DNA of 64,000 nucleotides from Rosistilla oblonga (GCF_007751715.1 NZ_CP036292.1:4223339-4287338), one strand, 5' to 3'; numbered from the stretch's first letter, positions 9,756 to 18,807 are shown. Numbers and translations: made by a program. The notes: generated by a model from the sequence alone, not told the origin.

Positions 9756-11459
9756 ATGACAAAACAAACCAACACTTACAACCGCCGGTCCTTGATGCAA
9801 GCAGGACTCGCCGGCGTCTCTTTGGCGTCGCTGCCCGCTCCTCTGTTCGCAAGCTCCGAACCCGAACGCGAGGCTGACGTTGTGATCATCGGCGGTGGAC
9901 TTGGCGGGTGTGCCGCGGCGATCGCAGCTCTTCGCAATGGACTCAAAGTCGTCATGACCGAGCCGACCGATTGGATCGGTGGCCAGTTGACTAGCCAAGC
10001 GGTCCCGCCGGATGAACACGCTCGAATCGAAACAGCCGGTGCGAATCAGTCGTATCGCACATTCCGCTCGCAGGTTCGCCAGTATTATCGCGATCACTAT
10101 CCGCTGACCGACGCCGCGCGAGCCAACCCGCGGCTTAACCCCGGCAATGGAAACGTTTCGAAACTGTGTACCGAGCCGCGGGTGGCGCTGACGGTCTTGG
10201 AACAATGGCTGATGCCCTACGAGCAATCGGGCCAGTTGGTCGTGTTGCGGAACCATGTGCCGACAGCCGCCGATGTGGATGGCGACCGCGTGTCGGCGGT
10301 AAGCGTTCGCAGTGTCGAGACCGGCGATGCGGCAGTCTTGCGTGGCAAGTACTTCATCGATGCGTCGGAGCTTGGCGATCTGCTGCCGTTGACCAACACG
10401 GAATTTATCACCGGCGCGGAAGCTCAATCGGAAACGAACGAGATGCATGCGGCGGCGGTCGCCGATCCGAACAACCAGCAAGCGTTTACGGTCTGCTTTG
10501 CTATCGATCATCTGGCGGGTGAGAACCACACGATCGATCGCCCGGAGGAATATTCCTTCTGGCGGGACTACGTTCCTCAAATGACTCCGCCTTGGCCGGG
10601 CAAGCTGCTCGACTTTACTTACACCCATCCGCCAACAGGAGTTCCCAAAAAGCTGGGCTTTGATCCGGCGGGAGGCAAGTCGGTCGACGGCGCATTGAAC
10701 CTTTGGATTTATCGCCGAATCATCGATGCGTCGCTGTTTGCACCTGGACATTTCGCCGGCGATATCAGTCTGATCAATTGGCCGCAGAACGACTATCTGC
10801 TCGGAAATCTGGTTGGCGTTTCAGAGGAGCAAGCGGCGCAGCACGTCGCGCGAGCCAAACAGTTGAGTCTGTCGTTATTGTATTGGTTGCAGACCGAAGC
10901 GCCGCGTCCCGACGGCGGGACCGGTTTCCCTGGCCTGCGACTGCGACGCGATCTCGTCGGCACCGAGGACGGCTTAGCCAAGGCTCCGTATGTGCGTGAA
11001 TCGCGACGGATTCGAGCAGAGTTTACGGTGCTGGAAGAGCATGTGGGACGCGAGCAGCGAGCTGCCGTGAGCGGTGAATCGATCAAAAAGGTTAAGGCCG
11101 CGCGTTTCGACGATTCTGTTGGTGTCGGCAGCTACCCGATCGACCTTCATCCTAGCACCGGCGGTGACAACTACATCGATTTTGCTTCGCTTCAATTTCA
11201 GGTACCACTCGGGGCGCTGCTCCCCGTTCGCATGCGTAATCTGATTCCTGCTTGCAAGAATATCGGCACGACGCATGTCACCAACGGCTGCTATCGACTG
11301 CATCCGGTCGAATGGGGAATCGGCGAAGCGGCCGGGGCGCTAGTCGCTCACGCAATGCAAACCAACCAGACGCCTCATGCGATTCGCGCCACCCCACAGC
11401 GGCTGGCCGACTTTCAAAACCAGATCCGCAAGCAAGGCATGGAAACCGAGTGGACATAA
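9756..11459 (+). CDS. Tat-exported FAD-dependent oxidoreductase
   Basis: I choose the ATG at 9756 because the protein then begins with a Tat leader (TYNRRSLMQAGLAGVSLASL, ending LFAS). The mature enzyme of about 535 residues has the FAD-binding dinucleotide motif VVIIGGGLGGCAAAIAAL near residue 45 and the IGGQLTSQAVPPDEH segment typical of the PF12831-type FAD_oxidored family common in planctomycetes and Bacteroidetes. A second conserved segment, CKNIGTTHVTNGCYRLHP, near the C-terminus fits the FAD-closing region with GIGEAAGALVAHA. The reaction is unknown; members are often near polysaccharide or sugar genes, which is not the case here. Confidence 0.87.
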   Translation: MTKQTNTYNRRSLMQAGLAGVSLASLPAPLFASSEPEREADVVIIGGGLGGCAAAIAALRNGLKVVMTEPTDWIGGQLTSQAVPPDEHARIETAGANQSYRTFRSQVRQYYRDHYPLTDAARANPRLNPGNGNVSKLCTEPRVALTVLEQWLMPYEQSGQLVVLRNHVPTAADVDGDRVSAVSVRSVETGDAAVLRGKYFIDASELGDLLPLTNTEFITGAEAQSETNEMHAAAVADPNNQQAFTVCFAIDHLAGENHTIDRPEEYSFWRDYVPQMTPPWPGKLLDFTYTHPPTGVPKKLGFDPAGGKSVDGALNLWIYRRIIDASLFAPGHFAGDISLINWPQNDYLLGNLVGVSEEQAAQHVARAKQLSLSLLYWLQTEAPRPDGGTGFPGLRLRRDLVGTEDGLAKAPYVRESRRIRAEFTVLEEHVGREQRAAVSGESIKKVKAARFDDSVGVGSYPIDLHPSTGGDNYIDFASLQFQVPLGALLPVRMRNLIPACKNIGTTHVTNGCYRLHPVEWGIGEAAGALVAHAMQTNQTPHAIRATPQRLADFQNQIRKQGMETEWT

Positions 11460-11478
11460 CGTCGACATTGTGTCGCCA

Positions 11479-12198
11479 CTACGCGTTGCAAATCACTGGC
11501 ATCTGACCTTTCCATCGATTCCATGAGTCTTCGTTGGAAATCAATTCAGCCATGAAATGAGCCACGTTGATGCGGCTAGTTTTGCCTGCGTTGAAGATGG
11601 CGCTTCGCGTTGGCGAGGCGTGGGGGTGGTAATCGGAAACATCCGCTTCGTCGGTGAGTGTATCGGGGCGGACGACAACCCACTGGATCGACGAATGGTT
11701 TTGGCCGATGGCCGTTCGTAGGTACTCCGCCGCCAGTTCATTGTCGAGATGGGGAGGTACAGCTCGACGCAGAAGCGTCAGCACGCACTGCTCAGCGAAT
11801 GAAATGCGTTCATCGAGATCGCGGTTGGAATTACCCGCGGTGTTCATGAGGACAAATTTAATCGGCTTGGACGCTCCCTTTTTCATGGCAGCTTCGGACA
11901 ATCGCTGAACAGCTCGAGTGACCAACTGACGCGGATGCCCAAATATCCCCTGGAGTGTGAGGTTGTGCCCGAGACATGACGCCACTGCGTCGCAGCCGTC
12001 GACATACTCTGCGATATCTTCATCTGTTGCATCGGAGATACTTGCTTCGATCACCGACAGCAGTGGGTGCTCCAGAAGCGAAGGAGGGATTTTGTTGGAC
12101 GACCGCACGATCGCTCGAACGCGATCCCCTCGAAGCAACAGTTGTTCGACGAGTAGCTTGCCGGTTGCCCCGCTTGCTCCAACAACAAGTGACGTCAT
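11479..12198 (-). CDS. NAD(P)-binding SDR/NmrA-like protein
   Basis: The 239-residue product opens with an atypical-SDR nucleotide-binding motif, VVGASGATGKLLVEQLL, followed by the basic residues (RVRAIVR) that suggest NADP(H) preference. CDAVASCLGHN and KFVLMNTAGN correspond to later strands of the Rossmann fold. There is no classical YxxxK catalytic pair visible, as is usual in NmrA-like or BVR-like members. It converges on the FAD oxidoreductase gene with only 19 bases between stop codons. Likely a cytoplasmic reductase or redox sensor; the substrate is unknown. Confidence 0.8.
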   Translation of the reverse strand: MTSLVVGASGATGKLLVEQLLLRGDRVRAIVRSSNKIPPSLLEHPLLSVIEASISDATDEDIAEYVDGCDAVASCLGHNLTLQGIFGHPRQLVTRAVQRLSEAAMKKGASKPIKFVLMNTAGNSNRDLDERISFAEQCVLTLLRRAVPPHLDNELAAEYLRTAIGQNHSSIQWVVVRPDTLTDEADVSDYHPHASPTRSAIFNAGKTSRINVAHFMAELISNEDSWNRWKGQMPVICNA

Positions 12199-12724
12199 CG
12201 ACGTGTTCTTCCAATAAATTGAGTAGCGGATTCACGCCTGCAATCGCCAAGTCGGGAAACTGGAAAGCCGTTCTCAAGTCACCTGGCGTGGCGGTAGAGG
12301 CTGGGGGAGTTCAACAAGTCTCTCCACACGCACAACGATACTCAAACGGGTTAGCAAGCGTTAGTACCGCACGGGGCCAAGCGAGCGCGAAGTTCGATCC
12401 CAACGTGAATCCAGAGATTGGGGACCAGAGATTGGGGACAGGCAGGGCAAAGATTAGGGACAGGCATAATTCAGAAAGGGTAACCGTATTGGGGCCGGGA
12501 TAATTGATTGGAGCCAGGCACTGAATATCAACTGGAAACAGCGTGCTTAGCCACGTTGGATTCGCGCACGCCCAAACAACGTGGCTTCAATAAATTCGCT
12601 TCGTGGAGTGATTGCTCAGCTTGGTGGCAAACTCATTAAAATTGCCTGAGAAAGCGAGTAGGCCTAGAATTACTGAGTTGTTAATCGATAGCATGTTGGC
12701 TCGATATGGGGGAGGGATTCAGCG
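12199..12724. other. Spacer with GGGACAGGCA repeat motifs upstream of the Y1 transposase
   Basis: No gene supported. Between 12418 and 12520 the sequence contains a run of related motifs: ATTGGGGACCAG, ATTGGGGACAGGCA (12431-12444), GATTAGGGACAGGCAT (12452-12467), ATTGGGGCCGGG and ATTGGAGCCAGGCA. These are the left-flank copies of the palindromic family found in inverted orientation after the transposase gene. Confidence 0.65.
12452..12467 (+). repeat. Left REP-like inverted motif of the Y1 transposase unit
   Basis: The 16 bases GATTAGGGACAGGCAT are the exact reverse complement of 15530-15545. The pair brackets the Y1 transposase gene together with its inserted IS256 element. Confidence 0.75.
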
Positions 12725-13795
12725 ATGGCTCGCCAAACGCGTGGAGAGGTGATCGATCCGGCGGAAGTTCAGATCGTGCATTGTATCGAGCGTTGCGTAC
12801 GCAGAGCTTACTTGTGTGGCCAGGATCCACTGACAGGAAAATCATTCGAACATCGTCGCGGTTGGATCCGACAACGGCTCGAATTCTTGGCGTCATGCTT
12901 TGCTATCGACTGCCTGACATTTGCGATCATGCACAACCATCTACACCTGGTTTTGCGAAGCCGCCCAGATGTTGTCGCGGGGTTGTCGGACGAAGAGATC
13001 GCACGTCGTTGGTTGCGATTGTTTCCGAATCGGCGTAACGACGATGGTTCGCCGGCAGATCCTAGCGATGCCGATATCGAAATGATTGTCGGCACCCCAA
13101 AGATCCTCGCGCAGCGGCGGCGGCGCCTTTCGGACATCAGTTGGTGGATGCGATGCACCGCCGAGAACATTGCCCGGCGTAGCAATGCCGAAGATGACGT
13201 GACCGGACACTTTTGGGAAGGACGTTTCAAGGCTCAGATCTTGTTGGATGAGTTGAGCGTGCTTGCCTGCGCCGCCTACGTCGATCTAAATCCAATCCGC
13301 GCGGCGATGACTGAATTACTAGAAACAAGCGAGTTCACCGGAGCCAAAGAGCGAATCGACGACATCGCTCAGTTGACGCCAGCGAGTCGAACGCATCTGC
13401 ATGATTGGGAACGAGCCAGCCAGCAGCAGATCAGCGGGTGGATGAGTCCTTTGGAAATTGACGAACGTGACGATCCGACCGGGCCCGATATCGAACGGAG
13501 TCATAGGCGGGCAAGCTGCAAAGGCTTTCTGTCGATCTCGCTGGCAAAGTACCTTGAATTAGTCGATTGGACTGGGCGTCAAATCTGCAACGGCACTGGA
13601 GCTTCGATCCCCGCTGATCTTGCACCGATCCTACGTCGCATCGGGCTGGATTCCTGCGCGTGGTGCAACTTAATCAAACGCTACGGGCGAGTTTTCAAAC
13701 GCGCTGCCGGCACGTCAGAAAGTCTCGCTCAGGAAGCTAAGCGGCGCGGCCAGGCGTGGCGAGTAATTGTCAATTGTTGTGTTTTGAGAAATTGA
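12725..13795 (+). CDS. IS200/Y1 (RAYT-like) transposase with IS-replaced C-terminus
   Basis: The product has the Y1 HUH signature in FAIMHNHLHLVLRSRPDV (His-Leu-His metal ligands at about residues 75-80) and is a RAYT-like single-strand transposase of a type abundant in Rhodopirellula relatives. The catalytic tyrosine is probably in the middle of the protein. Residues 1-345 are native. At 13760 an IS256-type element has entered, so the present last 11 residues (RVIVNCCVLRN) come from the IS terminal repeat. Joining 13760 to 15214 restores a natural 13-residue end and a TGA at 15252-15254, giving 358 aa. It may still be active, since only the tail is changed. Confidence 0.85.
   Translation: MARQTRGEVIDPAEVQIVHCIERCVRRAYLCGQDPLTGKSFEHRRGWIRQRLEFLASCFAIDCLTFAIMHNHLHLVLRSRPDVVAGLSDEEIARRWLRLFPNRRNDDGSPADPSDADIEMIVGTPKILAQRRRRLSDISWWMRCTAENIARRSNAEDDVTGHFWEGRFKAQILLDELSVLACAAYVDLNPIRAAMTELLETSEFTGAKERIDDIAQLTPASRTHLHDWERASQQQISGWMSPLEIDERDDPTGPDIERSHRRASCKGFLSISLAKYLELVDWTGRQICNGTGASIPADLAPILRRIGLDSCAWCNLIKRYGRVFKRAAGTSESLAQEAKRRGQAWRVIVNCCVLRN
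13750..13760 (+). repeat. Target-site duplication, left copy
   Basis: CCAGGCGTGGC at 13750-13760 is repeated exactly at 15203-15213, directly abutting both ends of the IS256-type element. IS256 elements usually make 8-9 bp duplications; the extra bases may be chance matches to the IS ends. Confidence 0.85.
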
Positions 13796-15202
13796 ATTAG
13801 GCGGCGATCTCATCCTGCATGATTCCGTCTTTGAAGGAACGCCCTTCGGTGACGAGAGTGATCTTTTCGTGGCAGTTCAGGCGTCTCCATTTCTTGGATG
13901 CTGATTGGGCGAGCTTGAACATCATCGCCAAGCTTGCTCGCCGGGTTCCACTTCCTTTGGTCTTTCGATGGCGAAGCCGGATCGTCGCGAACGTGGACTC
14001 GATCGGGTTGGTCGTTCGGAGGTGACTCCAGTGCTCCGCCGGGAAGTCGTAGAATGCCAGCAGCACGTCACGGTCCTTCATTAAGCACGCGCATGCAGGA
14101 GCGTATTTCGCACCGTACTTTTCAAGGAAGTGATCGAACGCTTTGTTCGCTTCGGCCTTCGTCTCGGCTTGCCAAATTTCGTGCAGGTCACCCTTCGCCT
14201 TGGGCTGCACGCTCTTGGGCATCTTGTTCAAAACGTTGGCCGTCTTATGGACCCAGCAGCGCTGTTCGCGGGTCTCGGGAAACACTTTCCGAATCGCCGC
14301 CCAGAAGCCTAACGCACCGTCACCGATGGCGATCTTCGGAGCCATCTTCAGGCCTCGTTGCTTGAGATCGATGAGCAGTTCACTCCAGCTTTGTTCGCTT
14401 TCACGGTAGCCATCGAGGACGGCGATCAGTTCCTTTTTCCCATCGGGAGTTGCTCCCATTAGCACCAGCAAGCACTGCTTTTTGTTGGCATCGTCTTCCA
14501 GTCGGACCTTCGCGTGAATGCCATCAGCCCAGACGTAAACGTATTGCTTACCCGAGAGATCGCGTTTGCTCCAGTCGTCGTACTCGCTGCACCACTGCTC
14601 TTTGAGACGACAGACGACGTTCGCGCTCAGGCCAGCAGCCCGCTCGCCCACGAGCGATTGAAGCGCTTCTCCCAAATCGCCCGTGGAGATGCCTTTGAGG
14701 TACAGCCAAGGGATCAGTTCTTCGATAGCTTTGGTCTTGCGCAGGTAGCTTGGCAGCACGCTGGGCGAGAATGTGACTCGCTTGCTGCGATCCGGAGCGT
14801 TGTCGCGAACTCGACCTTGAGTGACCGCGATGGAGCCAGCACCGGTGAGGATTTTTCGCTCCGGCAGGCTGCCGTTCTTGACGACGAGCCTTCTGCCACG
14901 CTCGTCGATTCGATCCGCGTGCAAGGAGATAAAGGCTTCGACTTCGGCATCGATCGCCGCTTGCAGCATGCGTCTGGCTCCCTCGCGGACAATCTCGTCG
15001 AGCGGGCTTCGCTGGTCGAACTGCGCTCGAAAGGAAACCACTTCGGGATCGATCTGGTTGTCCACTGGCACGTCGGTTCGATCTGCTTTAGTCTGATTCA
15101 TGGCGTATTCCTTTGCCCACGTCGGGCCGTTGGAGGGTGATAGTTCCAACAGGATGCGCCACCTTTTTCATTCACTCAAGAACACGACTTTCGACAATAC
15201 CT
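13761..15202 (-). mobile_element. Complete IS256-family insertion sequence, 1442 bp
   Basis: The element runs from GAGTAATTGTC (13761) to GACAATACCTC (15202). Its ends are imperfect inverted repeats of about 46 bases sharing GAG, TTGTC, GTGTT and TTGAG blocks when one end is reverse-complemented. It carries one transposase gene on the minus strand whose stop codon lies inside the left repeat. An 11-bp direct repeat flanks it, and removing element plus one repeat copy restores the interrupted Y1 transposase frame. This defines the borders at base level. Confidence 0.9.
13797..15101 (-). CDS. IS256-family (Mutator-type) DDE transposase
   Basis: I start at the ATG at 15101, which has AAAGGAA 7 bases upstream; the frame is open 16 codons further. 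The 434-residue protein is full length for IS256 transposases. It shows the N-terminal region (REGARRMLQAAIDAEVEAFI), the first catalytic Asp in VYVWADGIHAKVR, the second Asp in KIAIGDGALGFW, and the catalytic Glu region in HLRTTNPIESTFATIRLR. The gene looks intact, so the element should be able to move. Only this one copy is in the window. Confidence 0.95.
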   Translation of the reverse strand: MNQTKADRTDVPVDNQIDPEVVSFRAQFDQRSPLDEIVREGARRMLQAAIDAEVEAFISLHADRIDERGRRLVVKNGSLPERKILTGAGSIAVTQGRVRDNAPDRSKRVTFSPSVLPSYLRKTKAIEELIPWLYLKGISTGDLGEALQSLVGERAAGLSANVVCRLKEQWCSEYDDWSKRDLSGKQYVYVWADGIHAKVRLEDDANKKQCLLVLMGATPDGKKELIAVLDGYRESEQSWSELLIDLKQRGLKMAPKIAIGDGALGFWAAIRKVFPETREQRCWVHKTANVLNKMPKSVQPKAKGDLHEIWQAETKAEANKAFDHFLEKYGAKYAPACACLMKDRDVLLAFYDFPAEHWSHLRTTNPIESTFATIRLRHRKTKGSGTRRASLAMMFKLAQSASKKWRRLNCHEKITLVTEGRSFKDGIMQDEIAA

Positions 15203-15213
15203 CCAGGCGTGGC
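15203..15213 (+). repeat. Target-site duplication, right copy
   Basis: CCAGGCGTGGC, identical to 13750-13760. Reading on from here gives the original 3' end of the Y1 transposase gene. Confidence 0.85.
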
Positions 15214-15254
15214 TCCAAGCCCCCGGTAATCCATTGACCGCATGTGCCCCTTGA
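15214..15254 (+). pseudogene. Detached 3' end of the Y1 transposase gene
   Basis: In the frame set by the interrupted transposase, these bases encode LQAPGNPLTACAP followed by TGA at 15252-15254 (the first leucine codon is shared with the duplication). This is the tail lost when the IS256 element inserted. Confidence 0.75.
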
Positions 15255-15739
15255 AATCGCGCAGCGTTGCCGTTCCTTCCCGCTCCGAGTCTCCTCAGTC
15301 TGTGCTACCATTGCGTCGGCGCTTCGCCAAAAGGTCCTGCTCTGGGAGAGATCAGCCCTGCCAAATAAATTGTTAGCGACGGAACTCCCGTTGCTGACAA
15401 CAACGGTCCAGTAGCAGCCTTCGGAAATTGGATTTCCTGCTCCGCTTTTCAAAAAATGCCTGTCCCCGTTTTGCCCGTCAGATAGATGACTGGCCCCAAT
15501 CGGAAGCGCGTTCACCTCACTCAGAAAGATGCCTGTCCCTAATCGGAAGCGGTAGCGGCGATCTGCTTTCGGGATTTGCAATGAAGGGCACTCTAATCCA
15601 TACCGTCAAAACGACAGGGAGAGGAGATTTTTTTGGGGGGATAAACCATTCTTTAGAACGGACTCAGCCAGTCATTAACATGCAGTGCGATACTCCTTGC
15701 AGATGGTTTGATGTTTTTCTGCTTTGCTGGAGGAAGAGG
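15255..15739. other. Spacer with TGCCTGTCCC motifs downstream of the transposase unit
   Basis: No gene supported. TGCCTGTCCCC occurs at 15457-15467, CTGGCCCCAATCGGAAG at about 15491-15507 and ATGCCTGTCCCTAATC at 15530-15545. They mirror the left-flank motifs before 12520 in inverted order and mark the other border of the RAYT unit. Confidence 0.65.
15530..15545 (-). repeat. Right REP-like inverted motif of the Y1 transposase unit
   Basis: ATGCCTGTCCCTAATC is the exact reverse complement of 12452-12467. Confidence 0.75.
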
Positions 15740-15865
15740 ATGCACAGTATTGTTACGATCGTACATGTTTCCGCCGTGGTGACTGCCGCCGTAATCCTGG
15801 GGGCGTGTTTGGTCGGCTGGATTCGCACTCAATCCAATCTCCAACGCGAACATCGACTTCCATAG
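15740..15865 (+). CDS. Possible 41-aa single-span membrane protein
   Basis: An ATG at 15740 has a strong GGAGGA 6 bases upstream and opens a short frame encoding MHSIVTIVHVSAVVTAAVIL and then GACLVGWIRTQSNLQREHRLP, a single hydrophobic helix with a basic C-terminus. It lies 195 bases before the response regulator gene in the same direction, so it could be a small member or leader of that operon. No homology is recognisable for so short a chain, and it could be chance; the ribosome binding site is the main support. Confidence 0.4.
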   Translation: MHSIVTIVHVSAVVTAAVILGACLVGWIRTQSNLQREHRLP

Positions 15866-16060
15866 GCCGCGCGAAACCCTCGGCCATCGATCCGTGGCAC
15901 CAGAATCGTTCAGGAAATGCCCCCCCCCCAAGGCTGAAGCAACATCGCCCAACATAAAGAATTTTTTATCGACGGCTCATTGGCGGCTCACTCGGCCTAC
16001 GCATAATGCAGCTGCCGCCTGTTTCCAATCGCATAACCGCCTCCGCCGAGAATCGTTCAA

Positions 16061-16750
16061 ATGAGTGTTCGTATCCTAGTCGTTGAAGATGATCCTGGGA
16101 TATCAGACTTCCTGATCCGCGGTCTAAACGAAGAGGGGTATACGGCGGAACTGGCTCAAGAGGGACGGCACGCTTGGTTGCGACTGCAATCCGAAACCTG
16201 GGACCTGGTCATCCTCGATTGGTGGTTGCCGGGGGAGGACGGCATTCAAATCTTGCAGCGTTTTCGCCAGAAAAACCGGACAACGCCGGTGCTGTTTCTG
16301 ACGGCTCGCGACGGTGTCAACGAGCGAGTCACCGGGTTGGACGCCGGGGCGGACGATTACCTGACCAAACCGTTTGCGTTTGAGGAACTGCTGGCGCGCG
16401 TTCGGGCATTGTTACGAAGGCCCAGCCAATCCGACAGCGTCTATCTTGAGTACCGCGACATTCGTATCGATTTGGCTCAGCAACGCGCCACACGCGCCGA
16501 CGTGCCACTCGATTTGACAGCCAAAGAGTTTTCATTGCTGTCGATGTTCCTGCGACATCCCGGACGCGTCCTGTCGCGAACGCGAATCTATGAAACCGTG
16601 TGGGACGAAAATTTCGACGGGCTTTCCAACACGCTCGAAGTCCATGTCAAAGACCTACGACGTAAGCTGGAATCGCTGGGGCCGCGCGTCATCCAAACAC
16701 GCCGTGGGCAAGGCTATATCCTCGAATCGCAAGACGCGGGGCACGGATGA
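16061..16750 (+). CDS. OmpR/PhoB-family response regulator
   Basis: The 229-residue protein has an N-terminal receiver domain with the acidic pair in VVEDDPG, the phospho-acceptor Asp53 in VILDWWLPGEDG, and the conserved lysine in DDYLTKPFAF. Residues about 128-222 form the winged-helix DNA-binding domain (LDLTAKEFSLLSMFLRHPG, then RRKLESLGPRVIQTRRGQGY). Its TGA overlaps the ATG of the next gene (ATGA), so the kinase is translationally coupled and is its cognate partner. Close in character to CusR/QseB-type regulators of envelope or metal responses, but the signal is not evident. Confidence 0.95.
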   Translation: MSVRILVVEDDPGISDFLIRGLNEEGYTAELAQEGRHAWLRLQSETWDLVILDWWLPGEDGIQILQRFRQKNRTTPVLFLTARDGVNERVTGLDAGADDYLTKPFAFEELLARVRALLRRPSQSDSVYLEYRDIRIDLAQQRATRADVPLDLTAKEFSLLSMFLRHPGRVLSRTRIYETVWDENFDGLSNTLEVHVKDLRRKLESLGPRVIQTRRGQGYILESQDAGHG

Positions 16751-18195
16751 AGCTGACCACGCGAGTTTCCGCCTACTTTCTCGTGGCCCTAGCGATTGCG
16801 TTGACGATCTATTCGCTGGTCTTCTATTCCGTAACCCGGCGGCAAATCGAGTCGCAGTTCGAACGTGAATTGCAAGGGGTTCTCAACTCTTTCGTTGCCG
16901 TCGCGGAGATCGAGGATACCGAAGTTAAGTGGCAACCGTTGGAGCATTCGGTCTCTTTCGGTTCGTTCGACGATTTCGGTGAGATCCATTGGGTCGTTGT
17001 CGGGGACAAGAATCGAGTTGTCGAAAAGTCGCGTAGTGCGGACCAGGCGATGACATCCCTGGCAATGCAGTTGGCCGCTGGCAATGCAGCCAGCGGCACG
17101 ATGCTGGCGCAGATCGAACCGAAACGCCAACAGAGGATTCTTTATCATCGTTTGACAGCCCCTCATCCGCTTGCCGTGAACCGCGAGCTGGATGAGTTTG
17201 ACGAGTTGATAGTGGTGGTCGGCCGATCGACTGCAAAACGCGATGCCATCGTTTCCCGGCTGACGTTCTTCGTGACGATGTTGCCACTGGCTGCATGGTG
17301 CGTCGCCGCGGGACTCGGACGCTGGATCGTTCGGCATGCCCTCCGCCCCGTTTCCGCGATGGCAGATCAAACCCAATCGATCGCCGGCTCCGATTTTCAG
17401 ACACGGCTAATCGTGCAAGATACTGGCGACGAGCTTGCGGAACTCGGAACGACCTTCAACCATTTGCTCGACCGCCAACAGGCGGCCTTTGAGCAGCAAA
17501 GTCGCTTTGCGGGAGATGCCGCTCACGAACTACGGTCTCCCATCACCGTCTTGCTCGGCCAGATCGACGTCACGTTAAGGCGACCTCGATCGGTCGACGA
17601 ATATAAAACGACCCTAGAACTGCTGCGAACCAAGACGCTTTCACTTCAAGAAATCGTTGAAGCCTTGTTGTTTCTCGCTCGCAGTGAAGGGGACACCGCT
17701 TCACCAACGATGCAGCCGATCGCGTTCGCGTCTTGGTTGAACGACTGTGCATCAACCTGGACCAACTTGCCGCGCGGGGCGGATCTACGTCTGGAGAATA
17801 GCGTAGAACAATCGGTCTCGGTGAGAGCTACGTCGACACTGCTGGGGCGGATCGTCGAGAACCTCGTATCCAACGCGATAAAGTACAGCTCGCCCGGAAG
17901 CCCGATCGAAGTACAGGCGATCAACGACGCAAATCATGTGGTCCTTCGTGTCACCGACGCTGGTTGTGGGATCTCCGAATCGGATCAGCAACATCTGTTT
18001 GATCCCTTCTTTCGCTCCAGCGACGCGCGCAGCAAAGGGATCTCTGGTAACGGTCTTGGGTTGGCGATTGCCAGCCGTATCGCCACGACACTTAGTGGTA
18101 CGTTGCAGGTGGAGAGTACACTTGGCCATGGCAGCTGCTTTACGGTGCGTCTACCGATCGATTTGAAAAGCGAGTCGTCGAATCATCCGGTTTAG
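16747..18195 (+). CDS. Membrane sensor histidine kinase, partner of the upstream regulator
   Basis: The 482-residue kinase has a first membrane helix at about residues 9-29, a periplasmic sensor loop of ~140 residues, a second helix at about 172-195, a HAMP segment, and HisKA with His260 in FAGDAAHELRSPITVLLGQ. The catalytic domain has an N-box (RIVENLVSNAIKYS), G1 (TDAGCGIS) and G2 (GNGLGLAIA). All catalytic motifs are intact. The start overlaps the regulator stop by 4 bases. The layout is that of CusS/QseC-like kinases. The sensor loop has no recognisable domain. Confidence 0.94.
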   Translation: MKLTTRVSAYFLVALAIALTIYSLVFYSVTRRQIESQFERELQGVLNSFVAVAEIEDTEVKWQPLEHSVSFGSFDDFGEIHWVVVGDKNRVVEKSRSADQAMTSLAMQLAAGNAASGTMLAQIEPKRQQRILYHRLTAPHPLAVNRELDEFDELIVVVGRSTAKRDAIVSRLTFFVTMLPLAAWCVAAGLGRWIVRHALRPVSAMADQTQSIAGSDFQTRLIVQDTGDELAELGTTFNHLLDRQQAAFEQQSRFAGDAAHELRSPITVLLGQIDVTLRRPRSVDEYKTTLELLRTKTLSLQEIVEALLFLARSEGDTASPTMQPIAFASWLNDCASTWTNLPRGADLRLENSVEQSVSVRATSTLLGRIVENLVSNAIKYSSPGSPIEVQAINDANHVVLRVTDAGCGISESDQQHLFDPFFRSSDARSKGISGNGLGLAIASRIATTLSGTLQVESTLGHGSCFTVRLPIDLKSESSNHPV

Positions 18196-18415
18196 TCACC
18201 GATTGAGCACACGCCCAACCGGTATTTGCTGCCCCCGTCACGATCTCCTCGGTTGCAAAACAAAAGTTGCGTCCACCTAAACTGGAATTCATTTTCAGTT
18301 CATCGTCGTCTTAGAACGCCTGGCGATACTTCCTTCAGACATCGACATGTTGCCGATGCCGCGAACTGACGCACGACGTCAATTCGAATCTGGTTCGCTC
18401 CCGAAGGAAGAAATC

Positions 18416-18667
18416 ATGCGACGTCTCCTGAATTCGTTTTTGCAATCTCTGTGTACTGCACCACGCGATCCTCGCACGATGGATCCAATGGCGATGACAC
18501 TTCACGATGTCGTACGCCTGGTGGATCAAGAGCGTCGCGAGGCAAAGCTGCAGCCAGCTCCCATCCCCCGCGCCCAGCGAGTGCTGCCAAAGAGCCAGGT
18601 TTTGAACGTCGCGAAAGCCGGTGTCATAAGTCCACTGCGGCATCTCGCCCCTAAGGCAACTGCGTGA
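18416..18667 (+). CDS. Hypothetical basic protein, 83 aa
   Basis: I choose the ATG at 18416, with GAAGGAAG about 8 bases upstream, over the upstream ATG at 18347. The product (MRRLLNSFLQSLCTAPRDPR at the start, later LHDVVRLVDQERREAKLQ and a basic Pro/Ala-rich tail) has no signal peptide or membrane segment and no family I recognise. It lies in the same direction between the two-component genes and the PepSY gene and may be part of their regulon. Coding status is moderately supported by the start site. Confidence 0.45.
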   Translation: MRRLLNSFLQSLCTAPRDPRTMDPMAMTLHDVVRLVDQERREAKLQPAPIPRAQRVLPKSQVLNVAKAGVISPLRHLAPKATA

Positions 18668-18807
18668 TGAAGGGAACTTTAAGTTCAATTCACAGTGCAC
18701 TTATCTACCGCGACTAATATTCGCAACATGGTCATCGACCTGTCCAGCGATTCCGCGATTCGGTTCCCTGCGACATAAAGCCAACTCATCCAACGAAGGA
18801 GAAGACA

